Shown: positions 52,692 to 60,554 of the stretch, piece by piece
Position numbering within the stretch: the stretch's first letter is position 1
How the letters are laid out: the number at the start of each line of letters is the position of its first letter
DNA from: Litoribacillus peritrichatus
Lineage (GTDB): Bacteria; Pseudomonadota; Gammaproteobacteria; Pseudomonadales; Litoribrevibacteraceae
Length of the DNA: 64,000 nt
Direction of reading: 5' to 3'
Assembly (NCBI RefSeq): GCF_039537985.1
Contig: NZ_BAABBN010000015.1
Location: 1-64,000 of the forward strand
Notes under the pieces: generated by a model
Databases searched by the model: none
What the model was told of the DNA's origin: nothing
The model's input: only the letters and a program-made list of their open reading frames with translations
Position numbers and translations under genes: made by a program

Positions 52692-53326
52692 GGTTGAGTG
52701 TCCTTATCCAGTAAATCCCATATCAGTCGTTGATCAAACGTGTGTGCTGCAAACATAGTAACCACCACCAAAGCGCCAAATGAGGTGGCACCGGGGCCGG
52801 TCAGTATTCGGGCCACTGACTCCATGTTGACTAACGTGACCAAGATTGAAATCATAAATAAATCGAGCATCGACCAGCGGCCAATGAAGTGTATAAAGCG
52901 GTACATGAGGGTGGCGTATTTTTGGTTGATCGACCATTGGTTTTGAATGGCGATTAACAGAAACGCCATGCCGACCAATTTAAACAACGGCACTAAAATA
53001 CTGGCAACAAAGACAAGGGCGGCGATGGGCAGCATGTCGGCCTGAATCAACTGAATCACGCCCGAGAGTATCGTTGCTGGTTCGCCAGAGCCAAAAGTGA
53101 CTACGGTCATGACGGGATAAATATTGGCCGGAATAAACAGAATGGCTGCAGTGATGAGCAGTGCCCAGGTTTTGTGGATGCTTTGCGGAATCCGAAGGGA
53201 AACGTGGCTTTCGCAACGTACACATTGGGCGTGGACATGGTGGCCGCCAGCGTTGTCTTCGGGAAGGGACTGCACCTGTCCGCAGTGGTGACAGCGGGCA
53301 AGGTTGTGTGTTTTGCCTCGGCTCAT
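52688..53326 (-). CDS. pqiA: PqiA-like protein, second half
   Basis: A 212-residue PqiA domain with CHHCGQVQ...CVRCESHV zinc-ribbon cysteines and four membrane helices (FIPANIYPVMTVV, LPIAALVFVASILVPLFKL). E. coli PqiA has two such domains in one chain; here the halves are separate genes overlapping by 4 bases. Inner-membrane partner of PqiB. Confidence 0.88.
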   Translation of the reverse strand: MSRGKTHNLARCHHCGQVQSLPEDNAGGHHVHAQCVRCESHVSLRIPQSIHKTWALLITAAILFIPANIYPVMTVVTFGSGEPATILSGVIQLIQADMLPIAALVFVASILVPLFKLVGMAFLLIAIQNQWSINQKYATLMYRFIHFIGRWSMLDLFMISILVTLVNMESVARILTGPGATSFGALVVVTMFAAHTFDQRLIWDLLDKDTQP

Positions 53327-53973
53327 GATTTACTTTGCTCCAGTTGTTCAAATGCGTATTGGGCATCGAAACACGATGCGGCGAGCAACGCAGAGAGCAA
53401 CATACCGATGAAGCAGAACAGCCCTAAATCGATCAGGATGGTGCCCATGCTGACCATTTTGATGTAGGCCACTAAAATGCCTAACATGTAGACTTCCAGC
53501 ATGCCCCATTCCGTTAGGCTTTGGTAACTCAACAACATTTTGGCGGTCATTTTAGAGGTTTTATTCAATTTAATTTGTAAGGCGATGATCAACAACAGGC
53601 TTAATTCGAAAAGGGGGACCAGCACGCTGCACATCAGTACTAAAAAGGCCATCCAGTAATAGCCTTCGTTAAATAATTGTTCCACGCCGTTAAGCATGGT
53701 GTTGGTGGCTTCAAAGCCGAGCATTTCAAAGGACATGATCGGTAAAAAATTGGCGGGGATGTAAAATAATAATCCGGCCAGAGTGAAGGCAATGACCTTG
53801 TTGAAGCTGTTGTTCGGGTGCCTGTAAACCTGGGCATTACAGCGTGAGCAATAGGCGGTCTCGTTTGGTGATAACTCCGCTTTGTCCATTAACAGGTCGC
53901 AATCCGGACAGAGTAACAGCTTGGAAGGTTGTGCATTTTCTGTTTTTTTGCCCATGCAGAGTGTTTGATTCAT
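53323..53973 (-). CDS. pqiA: PqiA-like protein, first half
   Basis: A 216-residue PqiA domain with CPDCDLLM...CSRCNAQV cysteines and four membrane helices (FYIPANFLPIMSFEMLG onward). First gene of the pqiA-pqiA-pqiB operon. Both halves are intact, so this is a split arrangement and not a frameshift. Confidence 0.88.
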   Translation of the reverse strand: MNQTLCMGKKTENAQPSKLLLCPDCDLLMDKAELSPNETAYCSRCNAQVYRHPNNSFNKVIAFTLAGLLFYIPANFLPIMSFEMLGFEATNTMLNGVEQLFNEGYYWMAFLVLMCSVLVPLFELSLLLIIALQIKLNKTSKMTAKMLLSYQSLTEWGMLEVYMLGILVAYIKMVSMGTILIDLGLFCFIGMLLSALLAASCFDAQYAFEQLEQSKS

Positions 53974-54153
53974 AGTGAATGAATGAGTGACTTTATCAAA
54001 TGTTGCATCGTGAAACAGTAATCATTGGCTGTTCTTTGATGAATTTTGGTGGATGCGTTGTCATTTGATGGACAGAGGAATCAGAACAGAGCCGGCCTTT
54101 GCCCGCTCTGTTTTGCTCGCTCTGTTGTTCCAGTGACTGCTGTTAATGACTGC

Positions 54154-54681
54154 TCAATAGGCGGCCGTTTTTCCGGGGAAGGGTTCCAACAGAATATCAA
54201 TGGCTTTATGAATCCGCTTGGTCTGACCTTCTTCCGAAGGCGCCGTGCGGGATTCCTTACTGATCAGGTTTTTCCAGAAGGTGGTGTCTTTTTGGTCTTT
54301 CAAATGGATGGCTAACGCACCGGTTAACACATCTTCCATTCGGTATTCTGTGAATGTACCTGCTGCGCTCGGGATTTGACGCGTTGCCATTTGTTTTTCT
54401 TCGGTTCGGCGTGCGTAAAACTCCACTTCAAAGTCGCTTTTTTCGCAGCTTGCCTGTTGGTAGCCTTTGGCCGTCAGTGCGTTATTTAAACCGTCGGTGA
54501 TGATTTGTTCCACGTCTGTAGCGCTGCCAACGAACTGCTTTGGCGTGATGCAAAAGGTATTCAGTTGTTGGTAAGGGTAGTTGCTGTCGGCTTCTAGGTT
54601 CGGGTGGCTGTAAGGCTGGTTTGCACACCCGGAAAGCGCACCACACAACAGGGCTAAAGACATCGCAGTTTTGATTTTCAT
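54154..54681 (-). CDS. DUF4136-like lipoprotein
   Basis: A 175-residue lipoprotein with lipobox LSGCAN (Cys ~19). The YPYQQLNTFCI...VEQIITDGLNNALTAKGYQ pattern resembles the DUF4136 family. Function unknown. It is upstream of and co-oriented with the pqi genes but ~180 bases away, so operon membership is uncertain. Confidence 0.7.
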   Translation of the reverse strand: MKIKTAMSLALLCGALSGCANQPYSHPNLEADSNYPYQQLNTFCITPKQFVGSATDVEQIITDGLNNALTAKGYQQASCEKSDFEVEFYARRTEEKQMATRQIPSAAGTFTEYRMEDVLTGALAIHLKDQKDTTFWKNLISKESRTAPSEEGQTKRIHKAIDILLEPFPGKTAAY

Positions 54682-54807
54682 ACTTTATCTCGTTTGTTTT
54701 ATTGTTATAGCGTATTTTTTACGCTGCTATGGCCCTGATTTCAATAGAGTGATGAGAATTCTGTGCACTTGACCGCCATTGATCGTAGGTTTTCATGCGT
54801 GCGGATG

Positions 54808-55719
54808 TTACTCGCTGAGGGTACTTTTCTCTGAACAGTCGCCTTCGGTACATACTCTCGTTAGGATTTCTGCCAGCTTGCGTGTGCCTGGTCCTGCCTG
54901 ATCCGGGTCTTTGAACACCAGATAACTTTGTACGTAACGGGTGCCGCCGTCCTTCAGTGGAATCGGCTTAAGCAGACCTTGTTCAATCTGATTGCGAATT
55001 CGGGTAATGGGCAGCCAGGCAAACCCCAGCCCTTGGCAGACTTGTTCAATGGCGATGCCCATGTGGTTCACCGACCAGCGTTGTTCTGCACCAAGCCAGC
55101 CCGAGTCGGTGCGAACTTTACCGGAGTCCATCGTTACGATCTGGCGCTCTCGTTTGAGGTCTTGAAGCAGGATGTCTTTACCTGAACGAATCAGGGGATG
55201 ATCCGGATGGGCGACCGGTTGAAACTCCACATTCAATAAAGGTTCTCCGAGGAAGCCTTGAGGCACCCGACCTGTGATGGCGATGTCTGCGGTGCCTTCA
55301 ATTAAGGCTTCACCTGTGCCGGAAAGCACCGTTTCGCGGAATTCAATTCGGGTGTCCGGGGTTAATTCGGCTAATTGATTAAGTGCTTCAGTGACAATGC
55401 AGGTGGGGAAGATGGCGTCCATTACGATGTTGATCTGTGCTTCCCAGCCTTGGGATAAACTGGTTGCAACCCGTTCCAGCTCGTCCGCTTCCCTGAGCAG
55501 AGTTTTGGAACGCCTCAGTAATACCTCCCCTTCGTTGGTCAAAACCGCTTTTCTGCCTTTGATGGCGAGGACTTTGACGCCAATCTGATCCTGGAGCTTT
55601 TGAATGCCATAAGTGATGGTGGATTGGCTCTTAAACAGTTTATCTGCTGCCTGAGCGTAGCCTCCTTCTTCAATAACAGCATGAAACATTTTCCATTGAT
55701 CGAGAGTCACTTTTGGCAT
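54808..55719 (-). CDS. LysR-family regulator
   Basis: A 303-residue LTTR with the N-terminal winged helix (LDQWKMFHAVIEEGGYAQAADKLFKSQSTITYGIQKLQ) and a substrate-binding domain. Divergent from the azoreductase-pirin pair, which it probably controls; the 178-base gap would hold its operator. Confidence 0.9.
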   Translation of the reverse strand: MPKVTLDQWKMFHAVIEEGGYAQAADKLFKSQSTITYGIQKLQDQIGVKVLAIKGRKAVLTNEGEVLLRRSKTLLREADELERVATSLSQGWEAQINIVMDAIFPTCIVTEALNQLAELTPDTRIEFRETVLSGTGEALIEGTADIAITGRVPQGFLGEPLLNVEFQPVAHPDHPLIRSGKDILLQDLKRERQIVTMDSGKVRTDSGWLGAEQRWSVNHMGIAIEQVCQGLGFAWLPITRIRNQIEQGLLKPIPLKDGGTRYVQSYLVFKDPDQAGPGTRKLAEILTRVCTEGDCSEKSTLSE

Positions 55720-55897
55720 GTCAGTTCCTTGATACGTTGAGGCGAGGGTGTGAATTTCTTAGGTATTATATATCTAGGTGGTCGATTGTTCATATCAATA
55801 TTATCTTCTTTTATATCAGTCTAGGCGATATAAACTGTTTCCTCAAAGCAGTCGCTTAAAAACGCATTATTTACTTACGAACGAACAGGACAAAATT

Positions 55898-56506
55898 ATG
55901 ACGAAAGTATTGGTAATCAAGAGCTCTATGTTTTCAGGTCACGGTGAATCTTCAAAACTGGTTGAGCAAAGCATTGCGGCATTGAAGCAGCAGTTCGGAG
56001 ACATGGAGTTAATTGAACGCGATTTGGCAACGTCACCCATTGGCCATCTGGACGGTGACGCAGTAGGCGCTTTTATGGCAGAAGATCCTGCGTCTTTGTC
56101 GGAGCAGCAGCAAGCAGCACTGGCATTGTCGAATGAGTTGATTGCGGAACTTAAATCTGTGGATTATTTGGTGTTGGGCGTACCTATGTACAACTTCGGC
56201 ATTCCTTCGACTTTAAAAGCCTGGATTGATTATGTGGCGCGTGCCGGTCTGACTTTCAGCTACACCGAGAACGGGCCACAAGGGCTGGTTGAGAATGTGA
56301 AGAAAGTCATCGTGACTGCGGCACGAGGCGGGGTTTATCAAGGCACGCCAAAAGACACACAAACAAATTACCTGAAGGACGTTCTGGGCTTCCTGGGCAT
56401 TAACAATGTTGAGTTTGTGTACGCAGAAGCTTTGAACATGGGTGAGAAAGATGCCGCAATTCATCAGGCGCATCAGAAAATCGAACAAATCGTAGCTGCA
56501 CTTTAA
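55898..56506 (+). CDS. azoR: FMN-dependent NADH-azoreductase
   Basis: A 202-residue flavodoxin-fold quinone/azo reductase. IKSSMFSGHGESSKL forms the FMN phosphate loop, VPMYNFGIPSTLKAWIDYVARAGLTF the isoalloxazine-binding segment and TAARGGVYQG the second loop. Detoxifies quinones. ATG 55898 is used with ACAGGA upstream. Operon with the pirin gene. Confidence 0.92.
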   Translation: MTKVLVIKSSMFSGHGESSKLVEQSIAALKQQFGDMELIERDLATSPIGHLDGDAVGAFMAEDPASLSEQQQAALALSNELIAELKSVDYLVLGVPMYNFGIPSTLKAWIDYVARAGLTFSYTENGPQGLVENVKKVIVTAARGGVYQGTPKDTQTNYLKDVLGFLGINNVEFVYAEALNMGEKDAAIHQAHQKIEQIVAAL

Positions 56507-56540
56507 GTCCCCGTGACTGGCTAAATTGAGGAGGTAAATC

Positions 56541-57371
56541 ATGAACAGCGTAGAACTGATTCAATCCCGACCGGCGTCGGACGGTGCCGGTGTTAAAATT
56601 AACCGGATTTCAAGAATGTCTGATGCTGCCATGATGGACCCCTTCTTGATGGTGGATGAAATACACTCCGAAGATGCGGACGATTACATCGAAGGGTTTC
56701 CTTCCCACCCTCATCGGGGGTTTGAAACCATTACCGTCATGCTGGCGGGTAAAATGCGCCACCGAGATCATTTGGGCAATAATGGTGTGATTGAAGCCGG
56801 CGGTGGCCAGTGGATGACCACAGGCAGGGGCGTGATTCACTCAGAAATTCCTGAACAGGACGAAGGCTTGTTGCACGGCTTCCAGGTTTGGCTGAATTTA
56901 CCAGCGGAAGAAAAAATGCAGCGGGCCTCTTATCAGGATTTGGCCGCTGAAAGCTGGGTAGAAGCAAACATTGATGGCGTACAGGTGCGTGGCATTGGTG
57001 GTGTGTTAAGCGTCAATGAGGAGCCTTTTACGGCGCCGGTGATCCGCCCGAAAACTCAGGCCTCGGTATACACCTTAAAAGCGAAACAGGCCGTTCAGGT
57101 GCAGGTTGCTCACCCGGAGAATCAAAAATTTCTGTTGTACGTTTACGAGGGCGAAGCGCAAATTAACCAGCGGGCAGCGAAGCGTGGCCAGATGTTGTTG
57201 GTTGAGGGATTATCCGACTTTGATTTGAAATTGGGTAAAAACGCCGGGGTGCTATTGCTTTCCGGTAAACCATTGAATGAGCCTGTGGTTCAGTATGGGC
57301 CGTTTGTGATGAACACCATGGATCAGGTTAATCAGGCGGTGATTGATTATCGCAATGATGAGTTGGTCTGA
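56541..57371 (+). CDS. Pirin-family bicupin
   Basis: A 276-residue pirin. The metal site is in the N-terminal cupin: HPHRGFETITVML and GVIHSE with conserved His and Glu. Bacterial pirins such as YhhW act as quercetinases/quinone-related dioxygenases, which fits co-expression with an azoreductase. GAGGAG precedes the ATG, 34 bases after azoR. Confidence 0.9.
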   Translation: MNSVELIQSRPASDGAGVKINRISRMSDAAMMDPFLMVDEIHSEDADDYIEGFPSHPHRGFETITVMLAGKMRHRDHLGNNGVIEAGGGQWMTTGRGVIHSEIPEQDEGLLHGFQVWLNLPAEEKMQRASYQDLAAESWVEANIDGVQVRGIGGVLSVNEEPFTAPVIRPKTQASVYTLKAKQAVQVQVAHPENQKFLLYVYEGEAQINQRAAKRGQMLLVEGLSDFDLKLGKNAGVLLLSGKPLNEPVVQYGPFVMNTMDQVNQAVIDYRNDELV

Positions 57372-57394
57372 AGACCGGAATTGATGATCTTCGG

Positions 57395-58594
57395 TTAGCC
57401 TAATTCTTCCGTCATGTTGGCTTGGTGAACCCGGTTACGACCACTCTTTTTGGCTTGATAAAGCGCAAAATCCGCCTGTTTCTGAAGAGAGGACGGATGG
57501 TCGCTTTCTTCCGGAATGGTGGTCGAGACACCAATGCTGACAGACACCACGCCGCCGTCCGGGTGGGGAATGTTCATGGATTCTACCTTCTTACGAATCT
57601 GTTCGGCCATATCGAACGCACGTTCGTTTTCCATGGAAGGGCAAATGATAATAAATTCTTCTCCGCCGTAGCGCGCCACAAAATCCTGAGTTCGTCGAAC
57701 TGAGTTTTTCAGGGTGGTTGCCACATCAGTAATGACCTGATCCCCTTCATGGTGACCGGCTTTGTCATTAAAGTTTTTGAAACGGTCGATATCAATCATC
57801 ATGACCGACAGTGACGTTTTTAACTGCATTGCCGACTGCCATTCAAGGGCATAACGTTGATCCAAGAAACGTCGGTTGTACAAACCGGACAAGCCATCGG
57901 TGTTGGAAATGTGCTGAAATTTTCGTTTATCCAATGTCAGGCGTTCTTTTTCAACGTTTAACAGTAGGCTTTGAAGAAAGTCTTTGCGGACATCGTGATT
58001 ATGCTGATAGTTACTGACCAAACCTAAAAAGGCGACACCACTGAAAACCAACAGGTTATTCAGAAAGATATCGGAAGGTGATGCCTGGGTTGCGCCAATG
58101 GCCAAGCCGTAGGTGGTGAGCATCAGGCAGGTGGTGAGAAATGCATAACGGAAAGGTAATCTGGCTAAGGTACAGCAAAGCATGATGACCAGTAGCGTGC
58201 CACTTTGATAGTAATGTTGACCCTGTAAGGCTGCCCAATAACCCAAAAGCGAGATGGAGGCGTTTACGGCGCAAAAGATGGAGCAGGTGACAAGGTATTG
58301 CCAATGACTTTCCCGACCCCATTTAATGACAAAGAGTGCAAAGATACTTGGGATTGCAATGGATACCCGGAGAATAATGCTCTCTTCGAACAACTCCGGA
58401 ATCATGAACCGGTCGCCAAAGATGAATCCGAAGTACAATAAAACCCCTACGGTTAATGCCGGAATCGCTTTTTGGAAAAATTGGCCGAAATAGTGCCGCT
58501 CGAAAGCACGCTCAAGCTGGATGTCATCGAATTTGAGTTGCCTAAAGCCTTTAACCAGCGCTTCTGAGGCTGCTTTTTCTAGGTTCGGAATCAC
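57395..58594 (-). CDS. Membrane-bound diguanylate cyclase
   Basis: A 399-residue protein with six membrane segments (about 40-205) and a C-terminal GGDEF domain. The active-site motif is ARYGGEEF, and RTQD five residues before it is an intact RxxD product-inhibition site. It makes cyclic di-GMP in response to an unknown membrane signal. No EAL domain. Confidence 0.92.
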   Translation of the reverse strand: MIPNLEKAASEALVKGFRQLKFDDIQLERAFERHYFGQFFQKAIPALTVGVLLYFGFIFGDRFMIPELFEESIILRVSIAIPSIFALFVIKWGRESHWQYLVTCSIFCAVNASISLLGYWAALQGQHYYQSGTLLVIMLCCTLARLPFRYAFLTTCLMLTTYGLAIGATQASPSDIFLNNLLVFSGVAFLGLVSNYQHNHDVRKDFLQSLLLNVEKERLTLDKRKFQHISNTDGLSGLYNRRFLDQRYALEWQSAMQLKTSLSVMMIDIDRFKNFNDKAGHHEGDQVITDVATTLKNSVRRTQDFVARYGGEEFIIICPSMENERAFDMAEQIRKKVESMNIPHPDGGVVSVSIGVSTTIPEESDHPSSLQKQADFALYQAKKSGRNRVHQANMTEELG

Positions 58595-58762
58595 AATGTT
58601 TAATTATTCGTTATTCTTATTGGATGCGGTTTGTTGTTTAGACGCGACATCGTTAGGTTATCCTGTCGTATTTTATTGGTTGATGCAATCGACTTTTCGT
58701 CTTTTTCTAATGAAATTGGCTGAACTGTGACTCAGTAGAGAACAGCTGCAAGCGTCACTGAT

Positions 58763-59125
58763 TTATGTTTTTAGCCCGGTCGTTTGATTCAGCCAATGGT
58801 GTGCGTTTACCTGGGATGAAAATATCTTTATTTGGCTGTTCATTTGTTTCAGCAGGTCAAACACCATTCGAGTGTGTCGGGAACCGCTAACAACGCCGAT
58901 GTAAATGTTGTCGGGCAGGCTCATTAAGTATTGCATGGCACAAAAACGGATTGAATATTGTGGGTGCGGGTAGAAAATAATGGCGAAATTCCGTTTAGGT
59001 GGTTGTCCGAATTTTTGCTCGAACGCAACTAAAGTGGCTTCTGTCAGTTCGGACCCCGGGTGTGGCACTACAACGGCAAAATCTTGGTGGCAGGTAATGG
59101 TATGATTAGCCAGTGCTGTAAACAT
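58763..59125 (-). CDS. Hypothetical cytoplasmic protein
   Basis: A 120-residue protein without signal or membrane segments. It has an alternating alpha/beta pattern (FAIIFYPHPQYSIRFCAMQYLMSL, IYIGVVSGSRHTRMVFDLL) suggestive of a small alpha/beta sensor-like fold. I do not recognise the family. Confidence 0.55.
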   Translation of the reverse strand: MFTALANHTITCHQDFAVVVPHPGSELTEATLVAFEQKFGQPPKRNFAIIFYPHPQYSIRFCAMQYLMSLPDNIYIGVVSGSRHTRMVFDLLKQMNSQIKIFSSQVNAHHWLNQTTGLKT

Positions 59126-59264
59126 TAATTATCCATTCTTTAAGGTTTGGTTTTGGCAGTATACGGTTTTTGGGATGTCGGGTTTACTGGGATTTTGTAA
59201 ACTGTTTGAAACAATATGTTGTTGGATTGATTGTAAATCTTTATCTGTAACGGGTTAAAAGTGT

Positions 59265-60005
59265 ATGGCTAAGTTATTAATGCTGTTTGCCGGTGGTTTT
59301 ATCGTATGGTATTCGGTGCGTTGGTATAAGCAGCAAGACCCTGCGGTTGCCAGAAAGTCGTTGTTAACTTACGTGTTGTGGGGTGGCGTGGCTGTTTTGA
59401 TTTTGATGGCTTTGACAGGGCGCACCCACTGGATTACCGCTGCGGTGGGGGCTTTGATTCCTGTGTTGAAATCTGGCTTCCCTTATTTACGACGATTGAT
59501 CCCGTTTGCCTGGCAGTGGCAGAAAGGACGGGCAGAGCAGCAAGGCCGGTTGAAAGGTGAGTGGTTGCAGTTGTCGGTGAATCCACTGCAGGGGCGAGTG
59601 GACGGTGTGGTTTTAAAAGGAGAGCTGGAAAACAAAAAGCTCTCCGAGCTGGTTGAATCAGAATTAAAGTCTTTGCTGGCTTCGTGTCTGCAATCCGATA
59701 CCAAGTCAACGCAGTTGTTGGCGGTCTTTTTACAGCAAACTTATGGCGAACAATGGCAATCAGCGTTCTCGGATGTGTTGAACAATCATCGTGAGCAACG
59801 GTTTGATGCGCCACATTCGCCGGGTGAGATGTCGATCAAAGAAGCCAGTGAAATTTTGGGTGTGACTGAAACGGCCAGTAAGCAGGAAATCAACCAAGCT
59901 TATAAATCCTTGATGCAAAAGGTGCATCCCGATCGGGGAGGCAGTGATTACCTAACGCGGCTGGTCGCTCAGGCAAAAGAAGTCATGTTGTCGAAAAAAG
60001 CGTGA
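59265..60005 (+). CDS. Membrane-anchored DnaJ-domain protein
   Basis: A 246-residue protein with two or three N-terminal hydrophobic segments (residues ~1-80), a middle region, and a C-terminal J domain (~190-246) with the intact HPD motif in MQKVHPDRGGSDYL. The topology resembles Tim14/DjlA-type co-chaperones that recruit DnaK to the membrane. Confidence 0.88.
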   Translation: MAKLLMLFAGGFIVWYSVRWYKQQDPAVARKSLLTYVLWGGVAVLILMALTGRTHWITAAVGALIPVLKSGFPYLRRLIPFAWQWQKGRAEQQGRLKGEWLQLSVNPLQGRVDGVVLKGELENKKLSELVESELKSLLASCLQSDTKSTQLLAVFLQQTYGEQWQSAFSDVLNNHREQRFDAPHSPGEMSIKEASEILGVTETASKQEINQAYKSLMQKVHPDRGGSDYLTRLVAQAKEVMLSKKA

Positions 60006-60047
60006 GGCGGGGTTGTGTGTCGGGGACAGCAGCACTAATAAGCAGGC

Positions 60048-60074
60048 AAAAAAAAAGGCCCGGAAACCCGAACC
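60048..60074 (-). terminator. Minus-strand intrinsic terminator
   Basis: On the minus strand GGTTCGGG pairs with CCGGGCC (two G-U wobbles that exist only in the minus-strand RNA), followed by T9. No minus-strand ORF ends here, so it must terminate an unannotated transcript. Confidence 0.75.
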
Positions 60075-60302
60075 TAAATAACAAAAGCTAGCACTTAAGG
60101 AAGCATTAACCCCGTTGACGCTGATGACGTAATCGTCAAAAAAGCAGCAACGCAGTTAATCTATGAATGAGTATATGAAGCTTATCGAGTTTGGTCTGTA
60201 GGTAATTTTGGAAAGGATCGTTCCAAATATAATGGCCGATTTTGACCTGACTTTGGGGAACTTTTTTAATGCGGTTTTTGCCGATGGTTTTCTTTCAGGC
60301 AT

Positions 60303-60405
60303 AAAAAAACCATCAATATAAATTGATGGTTAAAACAAAAATGAAAGATCCAAAACGCTCTCAAACGCTCACAATTTGTGAAAGGATGTGACCATTGTCA
60401 CACTT
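60303..60405 (-). ncRNA. Candidate CRP-regulated small RNA
   Basis: On the minus strand a promoter-like TTGAAT-N18-TATTTT would start transcription near 60405. About 100 bases later the transcript ends in a strong terminator: AACCATCAAT/ATTGATGGTT at 60308-60331 with T7. CRP-type palindromes flank the start. The RNA would contain hairpins TCACA-N3-TGTGA and GTGAC/GTCAC and no good ORF. The layout resembles small RNAs such as Spot 42; the sequence itself is not recognisably similar. Confidence 0.5.
60387..60402. promoter_or_regulatory. CRP-type site, perfect core
   Basis: TGTGACCATTGTCACA is a perfect TGTGA-N6-TCACA. It would cover positions +3 to +18 of the proposed small RNA, suggesting repression, or it could simply be a hairpin in that RNA. 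Confidence 0.55.
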
Positions 60406-60444
60406 GTTCATAAAATAGTCTGTTGTCTTTGTGTTATTCAAAAT

Positions 60445-60460
60445 TGTGATATGGATCACG
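60445..60460. promoter_or_regulatory. CRP-type site, near-perfect
   Basis: TGTGATATGGATCACG matches TGTGA-N6-TCACA with one change and has AT-rich flanks. It is centred 58 bases from the other site, upstream of the proposed small-RNA promoter. No coding gene start is close to it. Confidence 0.6.
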
Positions 60461-60488
60461 TTTGGTAACTTCTTTGGCTTGTTCGCCA

Positions 60489-60511
60489 AAAAACCATCAG
60501 GGGATGGTTTT
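60489..60511 (-). terminator. Intrinsic terminator of the acyl-CoA dehydrogenase operon
   Basis: AAAACCATC and GATGGTTTT form a 9-bp stem with an AGGG loop; on the minus strand it runs into a T6 tract ~45 bases after the stop codon. Confidence 0.85.
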
Positions 60512-60554
60512 AATGGCGTTCATAAATTGACTGATAGTTTCAGCATACGCAGTT

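Noticed and set aside
54154..54681. PqiC for the lipoprotein next to pqiAB
   Set aside because: The sequence pattern fits DUF4136, not DUF330, and a gap of ~180 bases separates it from pqiA.
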